A stretch of DNA of 64,000 bases from CAZYSK01 sp964649415 (GTDB taxonomy: Bacteria; Chloroflexota; Anaerolineae; B4-G1): positions 48,752 through 112,751 of the forward strand of contig CAZYSK010000012.1 of NCBI GenBank assembly GCA_964649415.1, given 5' to 3'. Made by a program: the position numbers and the translations under genes. Positions within the stretch are counted from its first letter, which is position 1; each line of letters opens with the position of its first letter. Positions 34,169 through 43,199 of this stretch are shown here, piece after piece. Under the pieces are notes generated by a model. The model did no database searches, had not been told where the DNA came from, and saw only the letters and a program-made list of their open reading frames with translations.

Positions 34169-34705
34169 TCAGCCTTCGGTGCGGACGTGATGGATCACTA
34201 TGCCGGCTTTTCGCTCTTTCGTGACGCCGACGATGTGCAGGTCGCCGACGTCGGCTTGCGTCGTGACGCGGGCCTGGAAGGCGGCGCCCAGCGGTTGTGC
34301 CAGGACGATGCCCAGCGTTGCAGCCGTGAAAGCCAGCGGCAGGCGGGTGATTCGCTCCAGGCGACTCTTAGGCTGGTTGGCGGACAGGCCGCCGAGGGCC
34401 AGGAAGGCGCCCAGGCCGGCCAGGATCCCGGCGACGGCGAGGTTGGAGCCGCAGTTGCGGTGGATGGCCAGACTGCTCTGCCCCTCTCTCAATCGTTGGA
34501 GCCCTTCTTGGGCGGCCGCCACCAGCGTCTCGGTGGATACATCACCGTACATATAGAAGCCCCAAAGCGAGGAGCGGCCCACCAGCTTCAGGCCACGATG
34601 GCGCTTGCTCAGGATGTGCATCGTTGCATGCTCCAGCGCGTGGTTGCGACGCAGGTGGGAGATTGGTGGAAGACTCAAGAAAACGGACAAGGGGTTTGCT
34701 TGCAC
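34169..34705 (-). CDS. DUF6391-type membrane protein
   Basis: 178 residues from a GTG three bases after the sortase stop, with GGAGG before it; the longer upstream frame overlaps the sortase gene and is rejected. The HALEHATMHIL motif near the N-terminus, a GRSSLWGFYMYGDV segment and two hydrophobic helices (one in LAVAGILAGLGAFLALGG) match the DUF6391 family. The His/Glu motif hints at a metal site. Function unknown. Co-transcribed with the sortase. Confidence 0.72.
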   Translation of the reverse strand: MQANPLSVFLSLPPISHLRRNHALEHATMHILSKRHRGLKLVGRSSLWGFYMYGDVSTETLVAAAQEGLQRLREGQSSLAIHRNCGSNLAVAGILAGLGAFLALGGLSANQPKSRLERITRLPLAFTAATLGIVLAQPLGAAFQARVTTQADVGDLHIVGVTKERKAGIVIHHVRTEG

Positions 34706-34707
34706 CT

Positions 34708-35586
34708 CTAACCTCCATTCTCTGGGTATGCGATGACGATGAGGCGGTTGCGCAGGCTCCCGTAGGGGTGGCAAGTAACGAGGGTCAGCCTCTCGTCATC
34801 GGTGGACAGGATGTAGCGGGCGTTCTCGATGCGCACGTCCAATGGCTGACCGGCCTCGGGCAGGATCAGCACCTCGGCGACGCTGAACTGGTAGGGCGTG
34901 TCGCCTGAGTAGACGGTGATGGCATCGCCGGTCTCCAACGTGTACAGATCGCGGAAGACCTCGCCGTTGGTGGTGTTGTGGCCGTTCAGCACGGTGTTGC
35001 CGGGCACGCCCAGTGGCGCCGAGGTATTATGCCACCCGGCGGCGTAACTGTTTGGCACGCCCCAGGCTGGCTGTTCCTGACCGTCCACTTCCACGGTCTC
35101 CAAGGTGATGGTGACGACCGGGGCATCGACGCTGATGGATGGAATGACGATGCGCGTGGGCAGCGCAGGGGCCGGCGTCGGCGACGGCACAGGCGTAGCG
35201 GTCGGTCGCGCTACGGCGGTGGGGGCAAGTCTTGTGCCCGCTCCTTGGGCGGCACTCGTGGGTGCTTGATCGCCGCGCGCTGAGCTGGCACCGGGGGCGG
35301 ACGCGCTCGTGGTGGGCGGGGCGGTAGTGGCAGGGGCGCGGTCACCGGTCCCTTCCAATGCGTCCAGCGGGGTGGTTATCGGCGTTGGTGCGGCAGGCAA
35401 GGCGGTCATGCGGGAGCTGACGTAGGGATAGGCCAACATGCCTCCGACGAGGAGCAGCAGCACGCCCGCTCCTGTGAGAATCTGGCCCGTTGAAGCGAAC
35501 CCTGATTGCTCCGCCAGGCCATTGCCCTCCGAGCGTCGCCGGTCCGCTGGCGCGCCGTCTCTCTGAGTATGTGTATTGCTGTCCAT
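34708..35586 (-). CDS. Sortase family transpeptidase
   Basis: 292 residues from the ATG at 35586, which lies only ten bases from the -10 box. An N-terminal membrane helix is followed by a long Ala/Pro/Thr linker (about 60-150) and the sortase barrel. The catalytic His is in TVLNGHNTTNG, Cys in LTLVTCHPYG and Arg in SLRNRLIV, so the enzyme should be active. It would cut sorting motifs and anchor proteins at the surface; no clear LPxTG substrate is encoded nearby. Class assignment (D/E-like) is tentative. Confidence 0.9.
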   Translation of the reverse strand: MDSNTHTQRDGAPADRRRSEGNGLAEQSGFASTGQILTGAGVLLLLVGGMLAYPYVSSRMTALPAAPTPITTPLDALEGTGDRAPATTAPPTTSASAPGASSARGDQAPTSAAQGAGTRLAPTAVARPTATPVPSPTPAPALPTRIVIPSISVDAPVVTITLETVEVDGQEQPAWGVPNSYAAGWHNTSAPLGVPGNTVLNGHNTTNGEVFRDLYTLETGDAITVYSGDTPYQFSVAEVLILPEAGQPLDVRIENARYILSTDDERLTLVTCHPYGSLRNRLIVIAYPENGG

Positions 35587-35595
35587 ATAGTCGGG

Positions 35596-35624
35596 ATTAT
35601 ACCCCACGGGTGGGCACAGGACAA
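35596..35624 (-). promoter_or_regulatory. Sortase promoter giving a nearly leaderless mRNA
   Basis: On the minus strand TTGTCC (35624-35619), 17 bases, TATAAT (35601-35596). The ATG follows ten bases after the -10, so the transcript would have about three untranslated bases. Confidence 0.75.
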
Positions 35625-35674
35625 GGGCCAGTTGGACGCCGGGCCGACTGGTGCGATCTGCGCGCGCGGATTTT

Positions 35675-38272
35675 CTACAGCACGCTCACGGGGTCCACGT
35701 CCACGTGCCAGCCGGGGGGGAGCTGGATGGATTGGAGAAACCGAGCCGGGTCTGGGTGACGCAGAAGCAACTGCCAACGATAGCGGCCTCGCAGGCGGGC
35801 GAAGAAGGGCGGTGCGGGGCCGATGAGATCGGTTGCGGGGAGTCCTTGCCGGGCCAGGGCGTCGCGCACTGACTTGGCCAGCAGGTTGGCCCGGTTTTGG
35901 GCACGGGAGGGGCTGGCGTCCTCGCAGATGAGTTTCGCCAGGCGACGGTAGGGCGGATAGCCCTGCTCACGGCGGAAAGCCAGTTCCTGGGCGGCGAAGC
36001 CGGCGTAGTCGTGGCCAGCGGCGGCGACGATGGCGTAGTGATCGGGGTGGTACGTCTGGAGGATAACGTGTCCCCCGAGAAGCCCTCGCCCTGCCCGTCC
36101 GGCTACCTGGGTCAGCAATTGGAAAGTGCGTTCGCCGGAGCGGAAGTCAGGCAGGTTGAGCGCGGTGTCGGCCGAGATCACGCCGACGACGGTCACTAAT
36201 GGCAGGTCGAGCCCCTTGGCGATCATCTGTGTGCCAACGAGGACGTGGGCCAGCCCGGTGCTGAAAAGGTGGAGGATCGTCGCGTGGGCAGCGTAGCTGC
36301 GGGCGGTGTCGCGGTCCCAGCGCAGGGTACGCACGTCGGGCCAGCGTTGATGGATCTCGTGTTCTACCTGTTCGGTGCCCAGACCGAAGTAGCGGATGCG
36401 CCGGCTCCCGCACCGAGGGCAGCGCTTGGGCTGGGGCTCCCGGTGGTTGCAGTGGTGACAGATCAGGCGGCCACGAGGGCTGTGATAGGTCAATGGGCTG
36501 TCGCAATTGGGGCAGCGCACGACGTGGCCGCAGTCGCGGCAGAGGACGAAGGTGGCGGTACCGCGCCGGTTGAGGAACAGGATAGCCTGCTCGCCCCGGT
36601 CCAGGGCATCGCCCATCGCCTGCTGGAGCGCGCGGCTGAAGATAGAGCGATTGCCGGCGCGCAGCTCGGCCCGCAGGTCCACGATCTGTACCGGTGGCAA
36701 AGGCGCGTGGCGGGCCTCCGGAGGTTCGTGGGGCAGGGCGTCGTAGCGGATGTGGGGGACGCGATAGCGCGCCTGGAGGTCGCGCAGGCGGCGGGTATGG
36801 CCCAGGATCCGGCGTGGCATCTCCAGCAGGGTGATGGTGCCCCCGCTCGACTGCCATCGACCGTCCGCGGCCGGCGCGGTCCGCCCGACAGTGGGCGGTC
36901 GGCGCCGGTTTCGAGCCTGATAGTAGGATTCGAGGCTGGGGGTGGCCGAGCCGAGGATGACCGTCGCGCCGCACAGGTGGGCCAACTCGATCGCTGCATC
37001 GCGCGCGTGGTAGCCGTGCACCGGCGACTTGTAGCTGTCGTCGTGTTCTTCGTCCAGGACGATGAGCCCGATGCGGGAGAAGGGGACGAAGAGCGCGGAG
37101 CGTGGGCCGATGACCACGTCCACCCGGGCGGCGCGCGCGCGACGCCAGGAGTCGTACCGTTCGCCCTCGGTGAGCGCGCTGTGGAGGATGGCGATTCGCC
37201 GGCCAAAACGCGCTCCGAAGCGATGGGCTGTCTGTGGGGTGAGGCTGATCTCTGGCACCAGCACGATGGCCTGCTGCCCCTGTGCCAGCACGTGTTCCAC
37301 GGCTCGCAGGTATATCTCTGTCTTGCCGGATCCGGTAACGCCGTGAAGCAAGAAGGTCGCGGGCTCTGCCGGTTCTGCCTGCAGGTTGGAACGTATGGTG
37401 TCCCAGACTGCCTGCTGGTCCGACGTCAGGTGAGGTGGCACATCGGGGACGAAGGTCTCGTCCGCCAGCGGGTCTCGCCAGACTCCCTCGGCATCAAAGG
37501 CCACGAGGCTCCGTTCGGCGAGCTTGTTCAGATGATAGCGCTGGCAGCCGGTCTCGGCGTACACCCAACTGACGTCCACCGGCCCGCCCTCGCGCCGCAG
37601 GAATTCCATGATCGCGGGATAGCACTCGCTCCGTAGCCCGTGCAGCGCTGCACGCGGGTCAACCGCTCGATCCAGCAGTTCGACCGTTTGCACCTGCTTG
37701 GGACGGGCGCGGGGCGGCGCCAGGAAGGGGGACTTCACGACCACCCCTCGGTGGGACAGTTGATCGGCCGCGCGTCGCCATTGCTCGCGAGGGAGCAGGC
37801 GGTCGAGTTGCCGTCCCTGTAACTGGCCCTTGGCGTCCAATACCGTGACCAGTTGTTCCTGGGCGTCCGTTCGTATGTCCCGGGCCGCGACCTCTCCGGT
37901 CAGCCCGACCTGTACGTCGGCATGCCCCACGACGCCCGGCGGGAGCATCAGGGTGAGGCATCTCCAGAGGGGGGCAAGATACTCGCGGCTGATCCACCGG
38001 GCCAGCGTGATCTGGTGCGGCGTGAAGGCTGGATCGGGATCCACCAGGGATTCGATCGGGCGCGTCTGCGGCACGGGAGAGGTGTCGCTGAAGGCGACGA
38101 CCGCGCCGTACAATCGCCGGCGCCCGAAGGGGACCACGACCAGTGAGCCCACGGCAATGCGATCGCTCAGTTCCGGCGGTACGTGGTAGGTGAAGGCAGG
38201 GGCAACGGTGCCAGATGCCGATGTCTCGGCTGGCGTGAAGACTATGACCTCGGCGTAAGGGTTGGATACCAT
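35675..38272 (-). CDS. priA: Primosomal protein N' (replication restart helicase PriA)
   Basis: 865 residues from the ATG giving MVSNPYAEVIVF; an ATG seven codons earlier falls in a repetitive TACGTCA stretch and has no homology. Walker A is GVTGSGKTEIY and Walker B LIVLDEEHD. Eight zinc-binding cysteines lie in LCRDCGHVVRCPNC, LICHHC and KRCPRCG. It reloads the replisome at stalled forks, a sensible neighbour for SOS and holA genes, although unlinked by operon. Confidence 0.95.
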   Translation of the reverse strand: MVSNPYAEVIVFTPAETSASGTVAPAFTYHVPPELSDRIAVGSLVVVPFGRRRLYGAVVAFSDTSPVPQTRPIESLVDPDPAFTPHQITLARWISREYLAPLWRCLTLMLPPGVVGHADVQVGLTGEVAARDIRTDAQEQLVTVLDAKGQLQGRQLDRLLPREQWRRAADQLSHRGVVVKSPFLAPPRARPKQVQTVELLDRAVDPRAALHGLRSECYPAIMEFLRREGGPVDVSWVYAETGCQRYHLNKLAERSLVAFDAEGVWRDPLADETFVPDVPPHLTSDQQAVWDTIRSNLQAEPAEPATFLLHGVTGSGKTEIYLRAVEHVLAQGQQAIVLVPEISLTPQTAHRFGARFGRRIAILHSALTEGERYDSWRRARAARVDVVIGPRSALFVPFSRIGLIVLDEEHDDSYKSPVHGYHARDAAIELAHLCGATVILGSATPSLESYYQARNRRRPPTVGRTAPAADGRWQSSGGTITLLEMPRRILGHTRRLRDLQARYRVPHIRYDALPHEPPEARHAPLPPVQIVDLRAELRAGNRSIFSRALQQAMGDALDRGEQAILFLNRRGTATFVLCRDCGHVVRCPNCDSPLTYHSPRGRLICHHCNHREPQPKRCPRCGSRRIRYFGLGTEQVEHEIHQRWPDVRTLRWDRDTARSYAAHATILHLFSTGLAHVLVGTQMIAKGLDLPLVTVVGVISADTALNLPDFRSGERTFQLLTQVAGRAGRGLLGGHVILQTYHPDHYAIVAAAGHDYAGFAAQELAFRREQGYPPYRRLAKLICEDASPSRAQNRANLLAKSVRDALARQGLPATDLIGPAPPFFARLRGRYRWQLLLRHPDPARFLQSIQLPPGWHVDVDPVSVL

Positions 38273-38316
38273 TTGGCAAGCGTCATACGTCATACGTCAA
38301 ACGTCAAGCGCCAGTG

Positions 38317-39132
38317 CTATATCTCCTCGCTGAAGCGAGCGCAGTAGTGGAGGAACACGAGGTAGCCGACGGCGAGCACGATCAGTCCGGTGACGGCGGT
38401 GCGCAGCAGGAAGTCCAGGCCGGTTGGGTTCCCCCAGTAGAGCAGATCGCGGTAGGAGGCGATGATCGACGCCATTGGATTCAGGCGGCGCAACCACAAC
38501 TGCGCGTTGAACGTGATCCCCAGCAACGATGCCTCGTTCGGAACCGCGCTGATGGGGTAGAACACGGGTGTGAGGAAGAACCAGGCCAGCATGATCACGC
38601 CCAGGATGTGCTGGGTGTCTCGAAAGAGGACGTTCAGGGTCGAGAAGAGAAACGCCAATCCCAGGGTAAAGGTTAACTGGATCAGCAACGTGACCGGCAG
38701 GAGCAGTGCCCACAGGCTCAGTGGTGCGCCCAGGACGAGCGTGAGGATGAAGAAGACGGGCAGGGAGATCAGGAAGTTGATCAGGTTCGACAGCACGACG
38801 GAGAGGGGAAGCACCTCACGGGGGAAGTAGACCTTCTTGATCAGGTGGGCGTTGTTGACGATGCTGCCCGTGCCCTGGAGGACCGAGTCGTTGAAGAAGC
38901 TCCAGGAGAGGGTGCCGCACAGCAGGAAGACCGGGTAGTGACGGATGGTGTCGTTGTGCAGGAAGATGGTGAAGAACACGGTATACACGATCATCATGAG
39001 CAGCGGGTTGAGCCAGGACCAGGCGATCCCGAGGATGGAATTCCTGTAGCGCACTTTCAGGTCGCGCACGACCAGGTTATATACCAGGTCCCGATATTGC
39101 CAGAGCTCGTGCAGATGGGGAAAGACTTCCAT
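38317..39132 (-). CDS. Polysaccharide ABC exporter permease (Wzm-like)
   Basis: 271 residues starting at MEVFPHLHELW after GGAGAAT; the longer open frame upstream is only tandem repeat. Six membrane segments and the RDLKVRYRNSILGIAWSWLNPL motif near the N-terminus are typical of ABC-2 permeases that export surface polysaccharide. The matching ATPase (Wzt) is not in the window. Probably linked with the glycosyltransferase encoded just upstream on the same strand. Confidence 0.9.
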   Translation of the reverse strand: MEVFPHLHELWQYRDLVYNLVVRDLKVRYRNSILGIAWSWLNPLLMMIVYTVFFTIFLHNDTIRHYPVFLLCGTLSWSFFNDSVLQGTGSIVNNAHLIKKVYFPREVLPLSVVLSNLINFLISLPVFFILTLVLGAPLSLWALLLPVTLLIQLTFTLGLAFLFSTLNVLFRDTQHILGVIMLAWFFLTPVFYPISAVPNEASLLGITFNAQLWLRRLNPMASIIASYRDLLYWGNPTGLDFLLRTAVTGLIVLAVGYLVFLHYCARFSEEI

Positions 39133-39156
39133 GTGGGGTGATATTCTCCTTTTCAC

Positions 39157-39335
39157 GGCTGGGCAGGTACAAGACCGTTCTACGGCTGGGCAGGTACAAG
39201 ACCTGCCCTTACTGATTGGGGCCGGGCGGGTACAAGACCGTTTTACGGCTGGGCAGGTACAAGACCTGCCCCTACTGATTGGGGCCGGGCGGGTACAAGA
39301 CCGTTTTGCGGCTGGGCAGGTACAAGACCTGCCCC
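39157..39335. repeat. 63-bp tandem repeat array with internal palindromes
   Basis: GGCTGGGCAGGTACAAGACC recurs at 39157, 39184, 39247 and 39310; the last three are exactly 63 bases apart. Each unit contains GGGCAGGTACAAGACCTGCCC-like palindromes. The array lies between the glycosyltransferase stop and the permease start, so it must be in their mRNA if co-transcribed. Confidence 0.9.
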
Positions 39336-39338
39336 TAC

Positions 39339-40544
39339 TCACGTGTTTGGTGTGATGACGGTGCGGTAGATTTTCAGCAGGCGCTGCCCGGAACGGCTCC
39401 AGGAAAAGTGACGGGCGGCTCGTGCCCGCAGCTCCTGTCCCAATTCGATGCGCCTCCGTCGATCGTCCAACAGGCGGGCGATGGCGTCGGCGAAGACGGC
39501 CGGGTCACCGGTTTGCCCGGCGTAGACGCCTCTTGTGCCCAGGTACTCCCGGGTGACCGGCGTGTCGAAACACACGGTGGGTAGAGCCATCGCCATGTAG
39601 TTCAGAATCTTGCCGCAGCCCTCGGTCGCGGACAGCTTGGGGGCCGCAGCGACGTCACCCAGCGCAAGGTGAGTTGGGGCGTGCTCGTAGGGCACCTTGC
39701 CTGTGAAGGTGACCCGATCTGTCACGCCCAGATCGGCGGCCATCTGGCGGTAACCAGCAACGTTGGGAAACCCCATGATCAGGAAATGCACGTCGATGCC
39801 CCGTTGCTTGAGCACCTGCGCCGTCTGCACGAGCAGCGGCGTGCCCTGGTAGTCGGCCAGGAGCCCGAGGTAGGCGACGACGGGACGCTCGGGCGGGATG
39901 CCGAGGGCGAGCTTGCGCGTTCTGGCCTCTTCCGGCGTGATCACGTCGGGCCGGAAGAAGTCCAGGTTGACACAGTCGGGCAATGGGTACACCCGGCGGG
40001 CACTGCAGTTGAAGTCGCGCTCCAGCAGGGACGCGCCATGTTGACTGCTCGTGACGATGACGTCGGGAAGCTGGTCGATGCGCAGTTCCAGCAACCGCGC
40101 CCAGCGGTACCACAGCCCTGCGGTGTCGAGAAAATGGTGATCCACCATCTCGCTGGTCAGGCTCCCTTGGAAGTCGAACAGCAGTGGCACGCGGCGGAGA
40201 CGACTTAGCAAATAGCCAATGAGCACACCTTCGTGCATGTGGGCGTGGATGATGTCGAAGCGGCGACTCAAGACCGTCCTCAATCCAGTCCACCCCAGAA
40301 ACACGTCAAAAACGATCTTGTGCAGTGAGGAGCCTACCTCGTAGTCTGGGCGCCACGGGGTAGGGCGCGTGCGCACGACCTCCAGGTCGGGCGGGTCGTG
40401 TCCCAGGTAATACGTGACGATGGTCACCTGGTGGCCCAGTTTTTGAAGTACGCGTGCTTCCTCCAGTATGCGTATGTGGCCGCCGTAGTCGGAGAAGAAC
40501 GACGTGGGGGCGACCATTAAGATGTGGAGTGCTCTGTCCAACAC
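39339..40544 (-). CDS. GT4-family glycosyltransferase
   Basis: 401 residues, GTG start. GT-B fold: N-terminal ILMVAPTSFFSDYGGH, HAHMHEG, then the donor half with PVVAYLGLLADYQG, MGFPNVAGYRQMA and the EX7E-like SATEGCGKILNYMAMALP. It transfers a sugar from a nucleotide donor, probably for surface polysaccharide given the exporter permease downstream. Cytosolic or membrane-associated. Specificity unknown. Confidence 0.9.
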   Translation of the reverse strand: MLDRALHILMVAPTSFFSDYGGHIRILEEARVLQKLGHQVTIVTYYLGHDPPDLEVVRTRPTPWRPDYEVGSSLHKIVFDVFLGWTGLRTVLSRRFDIIHAHMHEGVLIGYLLSRLRRVPLLFDFQGSLTSEMVDHHFLDTAGLWYRWARLLELRIDQLPDVIVTSSQHGASLLERDFNCSARRVYPLPDCVNLDFFRPDVITPEEARTRKLALGIPPERPVVAYLGLLADYQGTPLLVQTAQVLKQRGIDVHFLIMGFPNVAGYRQMAADLGVTDRVTFTGKVPYEHAPTHLALGDVAAAPKLSATEGCGKILNYMAMALPTVCFDTPVTREYLGTRGVYAGQTGDPAVFADAIARLLDDRRRRIELGQELRARAARHFSWSRSGQRLLKIYRTVITPNT

Positions 40545-40649
40545 ACTTAACCTGGTAGAGGGTGATGTTAGCTTTCGCTTCGGACGCAGCCGACGTCGCC
40601 CGCAGACGGTGCCGACCGCAGACGGTGCCGACCGCGGTCGGTCGGGGGA

Positions 40650-41663
40650 TCAACGTCCGCGTCGTTTCGGTTCCGCGGTCAACCGGCGGGCGAGCCGGTT
40701 GCCGAAGAGCATCTGCCCGATCTGTTGCCCTGCGGTCGGTATGGGCGTACCCCGGAGTTCCTCTCTGTTGACCCACATGCCTTGCTCCCGCTCGGCGATC
40801 CAGCGCTCTCGTCCCTCGGCGGCCTCGATGAACGCTTGCTCCAACGGCTCTGTGTCCTCCTGGCTCAACAGCTCCCGCAGATAGATCAACTCTCTGAGCA
40901 TCAGGTTGAGCCGGCGCACGACGTGCTCGCGGTTGAGGGAGAGGGCGGCGGAGCGCTCATAGGCGTCGGCAGCGCTATGGGTGGCGACGGCAAACCGGTG
41001 GCCGGCGAACTTGCGCATCTCCTCCCATCCGGGGGCGTCTACGGTGGTCCGCGACAGGGCGAGAGCCAGCAGATCGGGCAGCTCCTCGACGCCAGCCTGC
41101 AGCCCATCGTGCTCGACCGCGTCGATGAAGTAGTGCTGGGCGCCGAGTGCCTCGGCCAGTACGGACAGGGCGTCAATCACGTTGCTCGAGGTTCCGCTCG
41201 GCGTGACAAAGCAGTACAGTGCCTCTTTGAGCAGATCGGCGCTGGCTGCATCCAGCCCACCCAGGGGGTCGAAGCCCACAATTGCGGGGTTGGGGACGAT
41301 GTGGCCGCCTGCGAAGAAGACGCTCTCCGGCAGCAACTCTTCGGCCCAGCGTATCACGGGGCCCTTGAGATGGGCGGTGTCGGTGACCAGGCAGCCCGGG
41401 CGGAGATGCGGGGCGATGGCGGCGAACGTATCGCGGACGGCGGAGACCGGCACAGCGACGATGACCAGCTCGGCATCCAGACACGCTTGCTCTGGCTTGC
41501 GCGTCACGCGATCGAGAGCGCCTTGAGCGCGCGCCAGGTCGGCGGCCACGGCGTCTCGGTCGTAACCGACGATCTGGGGGGGCTCATCTTGTGCCTTCAG
41601 GGCCAGGGCAATAGAGGTGCTGATGCAGTCTATACCAATGATGGCGACTTGACTGAGATCCAT
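40650..41663 (-). CDS. Prephenate dehydrogenase-like protein with a changed NAD loop
   Basis: 337 residues. The layout matches prephenate/arogenate dehydrogenases: Rossmann half with VIVAVPVSAVRDTFAAI and DTAHLKGPVI, then GGHIVPNP, then an all-helical half. The usual GxGxxG loop reads IIGIDCISTS here, with aspartate and cysteine at two of the glycine positions. This may prevent normal NAD binding or show a new function. The neighbours are not aromatic biosynthesis genes. The 90 bases before the glycosyltransferase contain short GCAGACGGTGCCGACC direct repeats. Confidence 0.75.
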   Translation of the reverse strand: MDLSQVAIIGIDCISTSIALALKAQDEPPQIVGYDRDAVAADLARAQGALDRVTRKPEQACLDAELVIVAVPVSAVRDTFAAIAPHLRPGCLVTDTAHLKGPVIRWAEELLPESVFFAGGHIVPNPAIVGFDPLGGLDAASADLLKEALYCFVTPSGTSSNVIDALSVLAEALGAQHYFIDAVEHDGLQAGVEELPDLLALALSRTTVDAPGWEEMRKFAGHRFAVATHSAADAYERSAALSLNREHVVRRLNLMLRELIYLRELLSQEDTEPLEQAFIEAAEGRERWIAEREQGMWVNREELRGTPIPTAGQQIGQMLFGNRLARRLTAEPKRRGR

Positions 41664-41762
41664 TTCACCACACTCTCCTTCTGCGCCGTTGCGACGGCTG
41701 GGGCGCGAGAACTGTCGGGGGTTGTTGTCTCCCCGTCCCTCTTGCCCATACCGTGCCAGGCG

Positions 41763-42311
41763 CTAGTTCCGGTTGTCGGCCGCCTGCAGCGCGGCCAGCA
41801 ACTGATCCTCGTATTGGAGCAATCCACCCTCGCTTCGGAAACTCGACGTGGGTTCCTCGTGCCGCCGGATAAGAGCGGCGGTGAGGGGCCGGCAACCGGC
41901 TTCCTGTGCCCAGCGGGCGCCCACTTCTGGATGGCTGGCGTGGATGGCGAAGGGGCGACGCCAGCTATCGGGTTCGCCCCGGCTCAGGCGGGCCAGCAGG
42001 CGTGGTGCGAAGCGTTCTAGCAGCACGATGATGGCTCTGTGCCACGCGGATAACTGACCGGCCGACTTGCCCACGTCGTGGAGCAGAGCGGCAGCCAATA
42101 AATCCGGGTCGCTATGGCCGGCCTGTCGCAGCGCGGCACAGACATCGAGCGCGTGCCGCTGGTCTTGAGTGGCCATCGAGCGGAACAGTGCCAGAGATGC
42201 GGGTGTCAGAATGCCGGCTGCTTGCTCCAACTCCTCCTCTGAAACCCGGGCCGTCAAGGCCCGGAAGAACTGTCGCACGCGGTATCGAAACGTGCCGGCC
42301 GGCTGCTTCAT
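41763..42311 (-). CDS. HD-domain phosphohydrolase-like protein
   Basis: 182 residues from the ATG that overlaps the M50 protease stop (TGATG). The metal-binding pattern is QRHALDVCAALRQAGH followed by LLHDVGKSAG and a downstream HASHPEVGARWA, as in HD phosphohydrolases. Substrate unknown, possibly a nucleotide. Translationally coupled to the protease. Confidence 0.82.
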   Translation of the reverse strand: MKQPAGTFRYRVRQFFRALTARVSEEELEQAAGILTPASLALFRSMATQDQRHALDVCAALRQAGHSDPDLLAAALLHDVGKSAGQLSAWHRAIIVLLERFAPRLLARLSRGEPDSWRRPFAIHASHPEVGARWAQEAGCRPLTAALIRRHEEPTSSFRSEGGLLQYEDQLLAALQAADNRN

Positions 42312-42964
42312 CAAAAGAACAGGAGCAGACTCATTAGCAGCAGGTACGCCGGCGTGATCACGATCCTGAAGATGTCCAATCCCAGTCGAGGGAGGATGAA
42401 CAGCACTACGGCCAAAATGAGCATGCCGTAGGGACGTAAGCGCAGCAGCCTGTCCCCCCAACGGGCGGGGAGCAGGCCAGCCAGGACTTTCTCCCCATCG
42501 AGGGGGTAGACCGGGATGAGGTTAAAGAGCATCAGGCTCAGGTTGATCTGAATGGCGAGGATCAAGAAAGCCCCGACGCTCAGGCGAGCGGCGTACATAT
42601 CGGTGAAGGCGCTTGCGCGGTCGACCCATTCCAGACGGAAGGGAATGGCGAGCAGCATTGCCAGGACGAAGTTGGAGAACGGCCCGGCCGCCGCGCTGAT
42701 CGCCATGCCCACCCGGGGATTTGTGCGCATGCGGTACGGATTGACCGGCACGGGTTTACCCCACCCAAAGCCGGATAGCATCAGCAACAGACTGCCCATC
42801 GGGTCGAGGTGGGCCAAGGGGTTCAGTGTCATGCGGCCCTGCAAGCTGGCGGTGTCGTCCCCCAACTGGTAGGCCGACCAGGCATGGGCCCATTCGTGGA
42901 TCGGCGTGCCCAAGAGCAGGATCACGAGCCGGGTCACGATTCCCGGCAGTGTAAGTCCAAGCAT
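42311..42964 (-). CDS. Site-2-type (M50) membrane metalloprotease
   Basis: 217 residues. Zinc motif H23-E24-x2-H27 (PIHEWAHAW) in the first membrane segment and the second zinc residue in VYPLDGEKVL; five or so hydrophobic segments. The GRMTLNPLAHLDPMG block is typical of the short prokaryotic M50 family. It cleaves a membrane substrate, unknown here. A CGTCACC/GGTGACG hairpin lies in the leader, and a TATAAT on the minus strand at 43016-43021. Confidence 0.9.
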   Translation of the reverse strand: MLGLTLPGIVTRLVILLLGTPIHEWAHAWSAYQLGDDTASLQGRMTLNPLAHLDPMGSLLLMLSGFGWGKPVPVNPYRMRTNPRVGMAISAAAGPFSNFVLAMLLAIPFRLEWVDRASAFTDMYAARLSVGAFLILAIQINLSLMLFNLIPVYPLDGEKVLAGLLPARWGDRLLRLRPYGMLILAVVLFILPRLGLDIFRIVITPAYLLLMSLLLFF

Positions 42965-43052
42965 AGGTTACTTCTCTCCTAATAGTTGCCGCGTCACCTC
43001 GGGTGACGGCTTGCAATTATAACATGGTTGATGGAAAGGGGCGAACGAACGT

Positions 43053-43081
43053 TTGCTCCGATCTCTTGATGATGCTATAAT
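43053..43081 (+). promoter_or_regulatory. Promoter of gatCA
   Basis: TTGCTC (43053-43058), 17 bases, TATAAT (43076-43081), about 120 bases before gatC. Repeated GTCATGCGGGCAGGA fragments lie in the leader. Confidence 0.65.
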
Positions 43082-43199
43082 TCACCGGCGACGGATTGGG
43101 ACAGCGACCTGTTTGTCATGCGGGCAGGAAGTCATGCGGGCAGGATGCCCGCGGTCCCAACGTCATCCGAACGTGATCCGAACGGCAAAGGAGCGCGCA

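Noticed and set aside
36245..37636. 463-residue plus-strand frame opposite priA
   Set aside because: Antisense to a clearly recognised PriA; no domain, no binding site.
39157..39335. CRISPR array
   Set aside because: Units are contiguous and nearly identical with no variable spacers; a tandem repeat, and no cas genes nearby.
39133..39342. N-terminal extension of the exporter permease (SCTCPA repeats)
   Set aside because: It is translation of the 63-bp tandem repeat; the permease family begins at MEVFPHL with a binding site at 39132.
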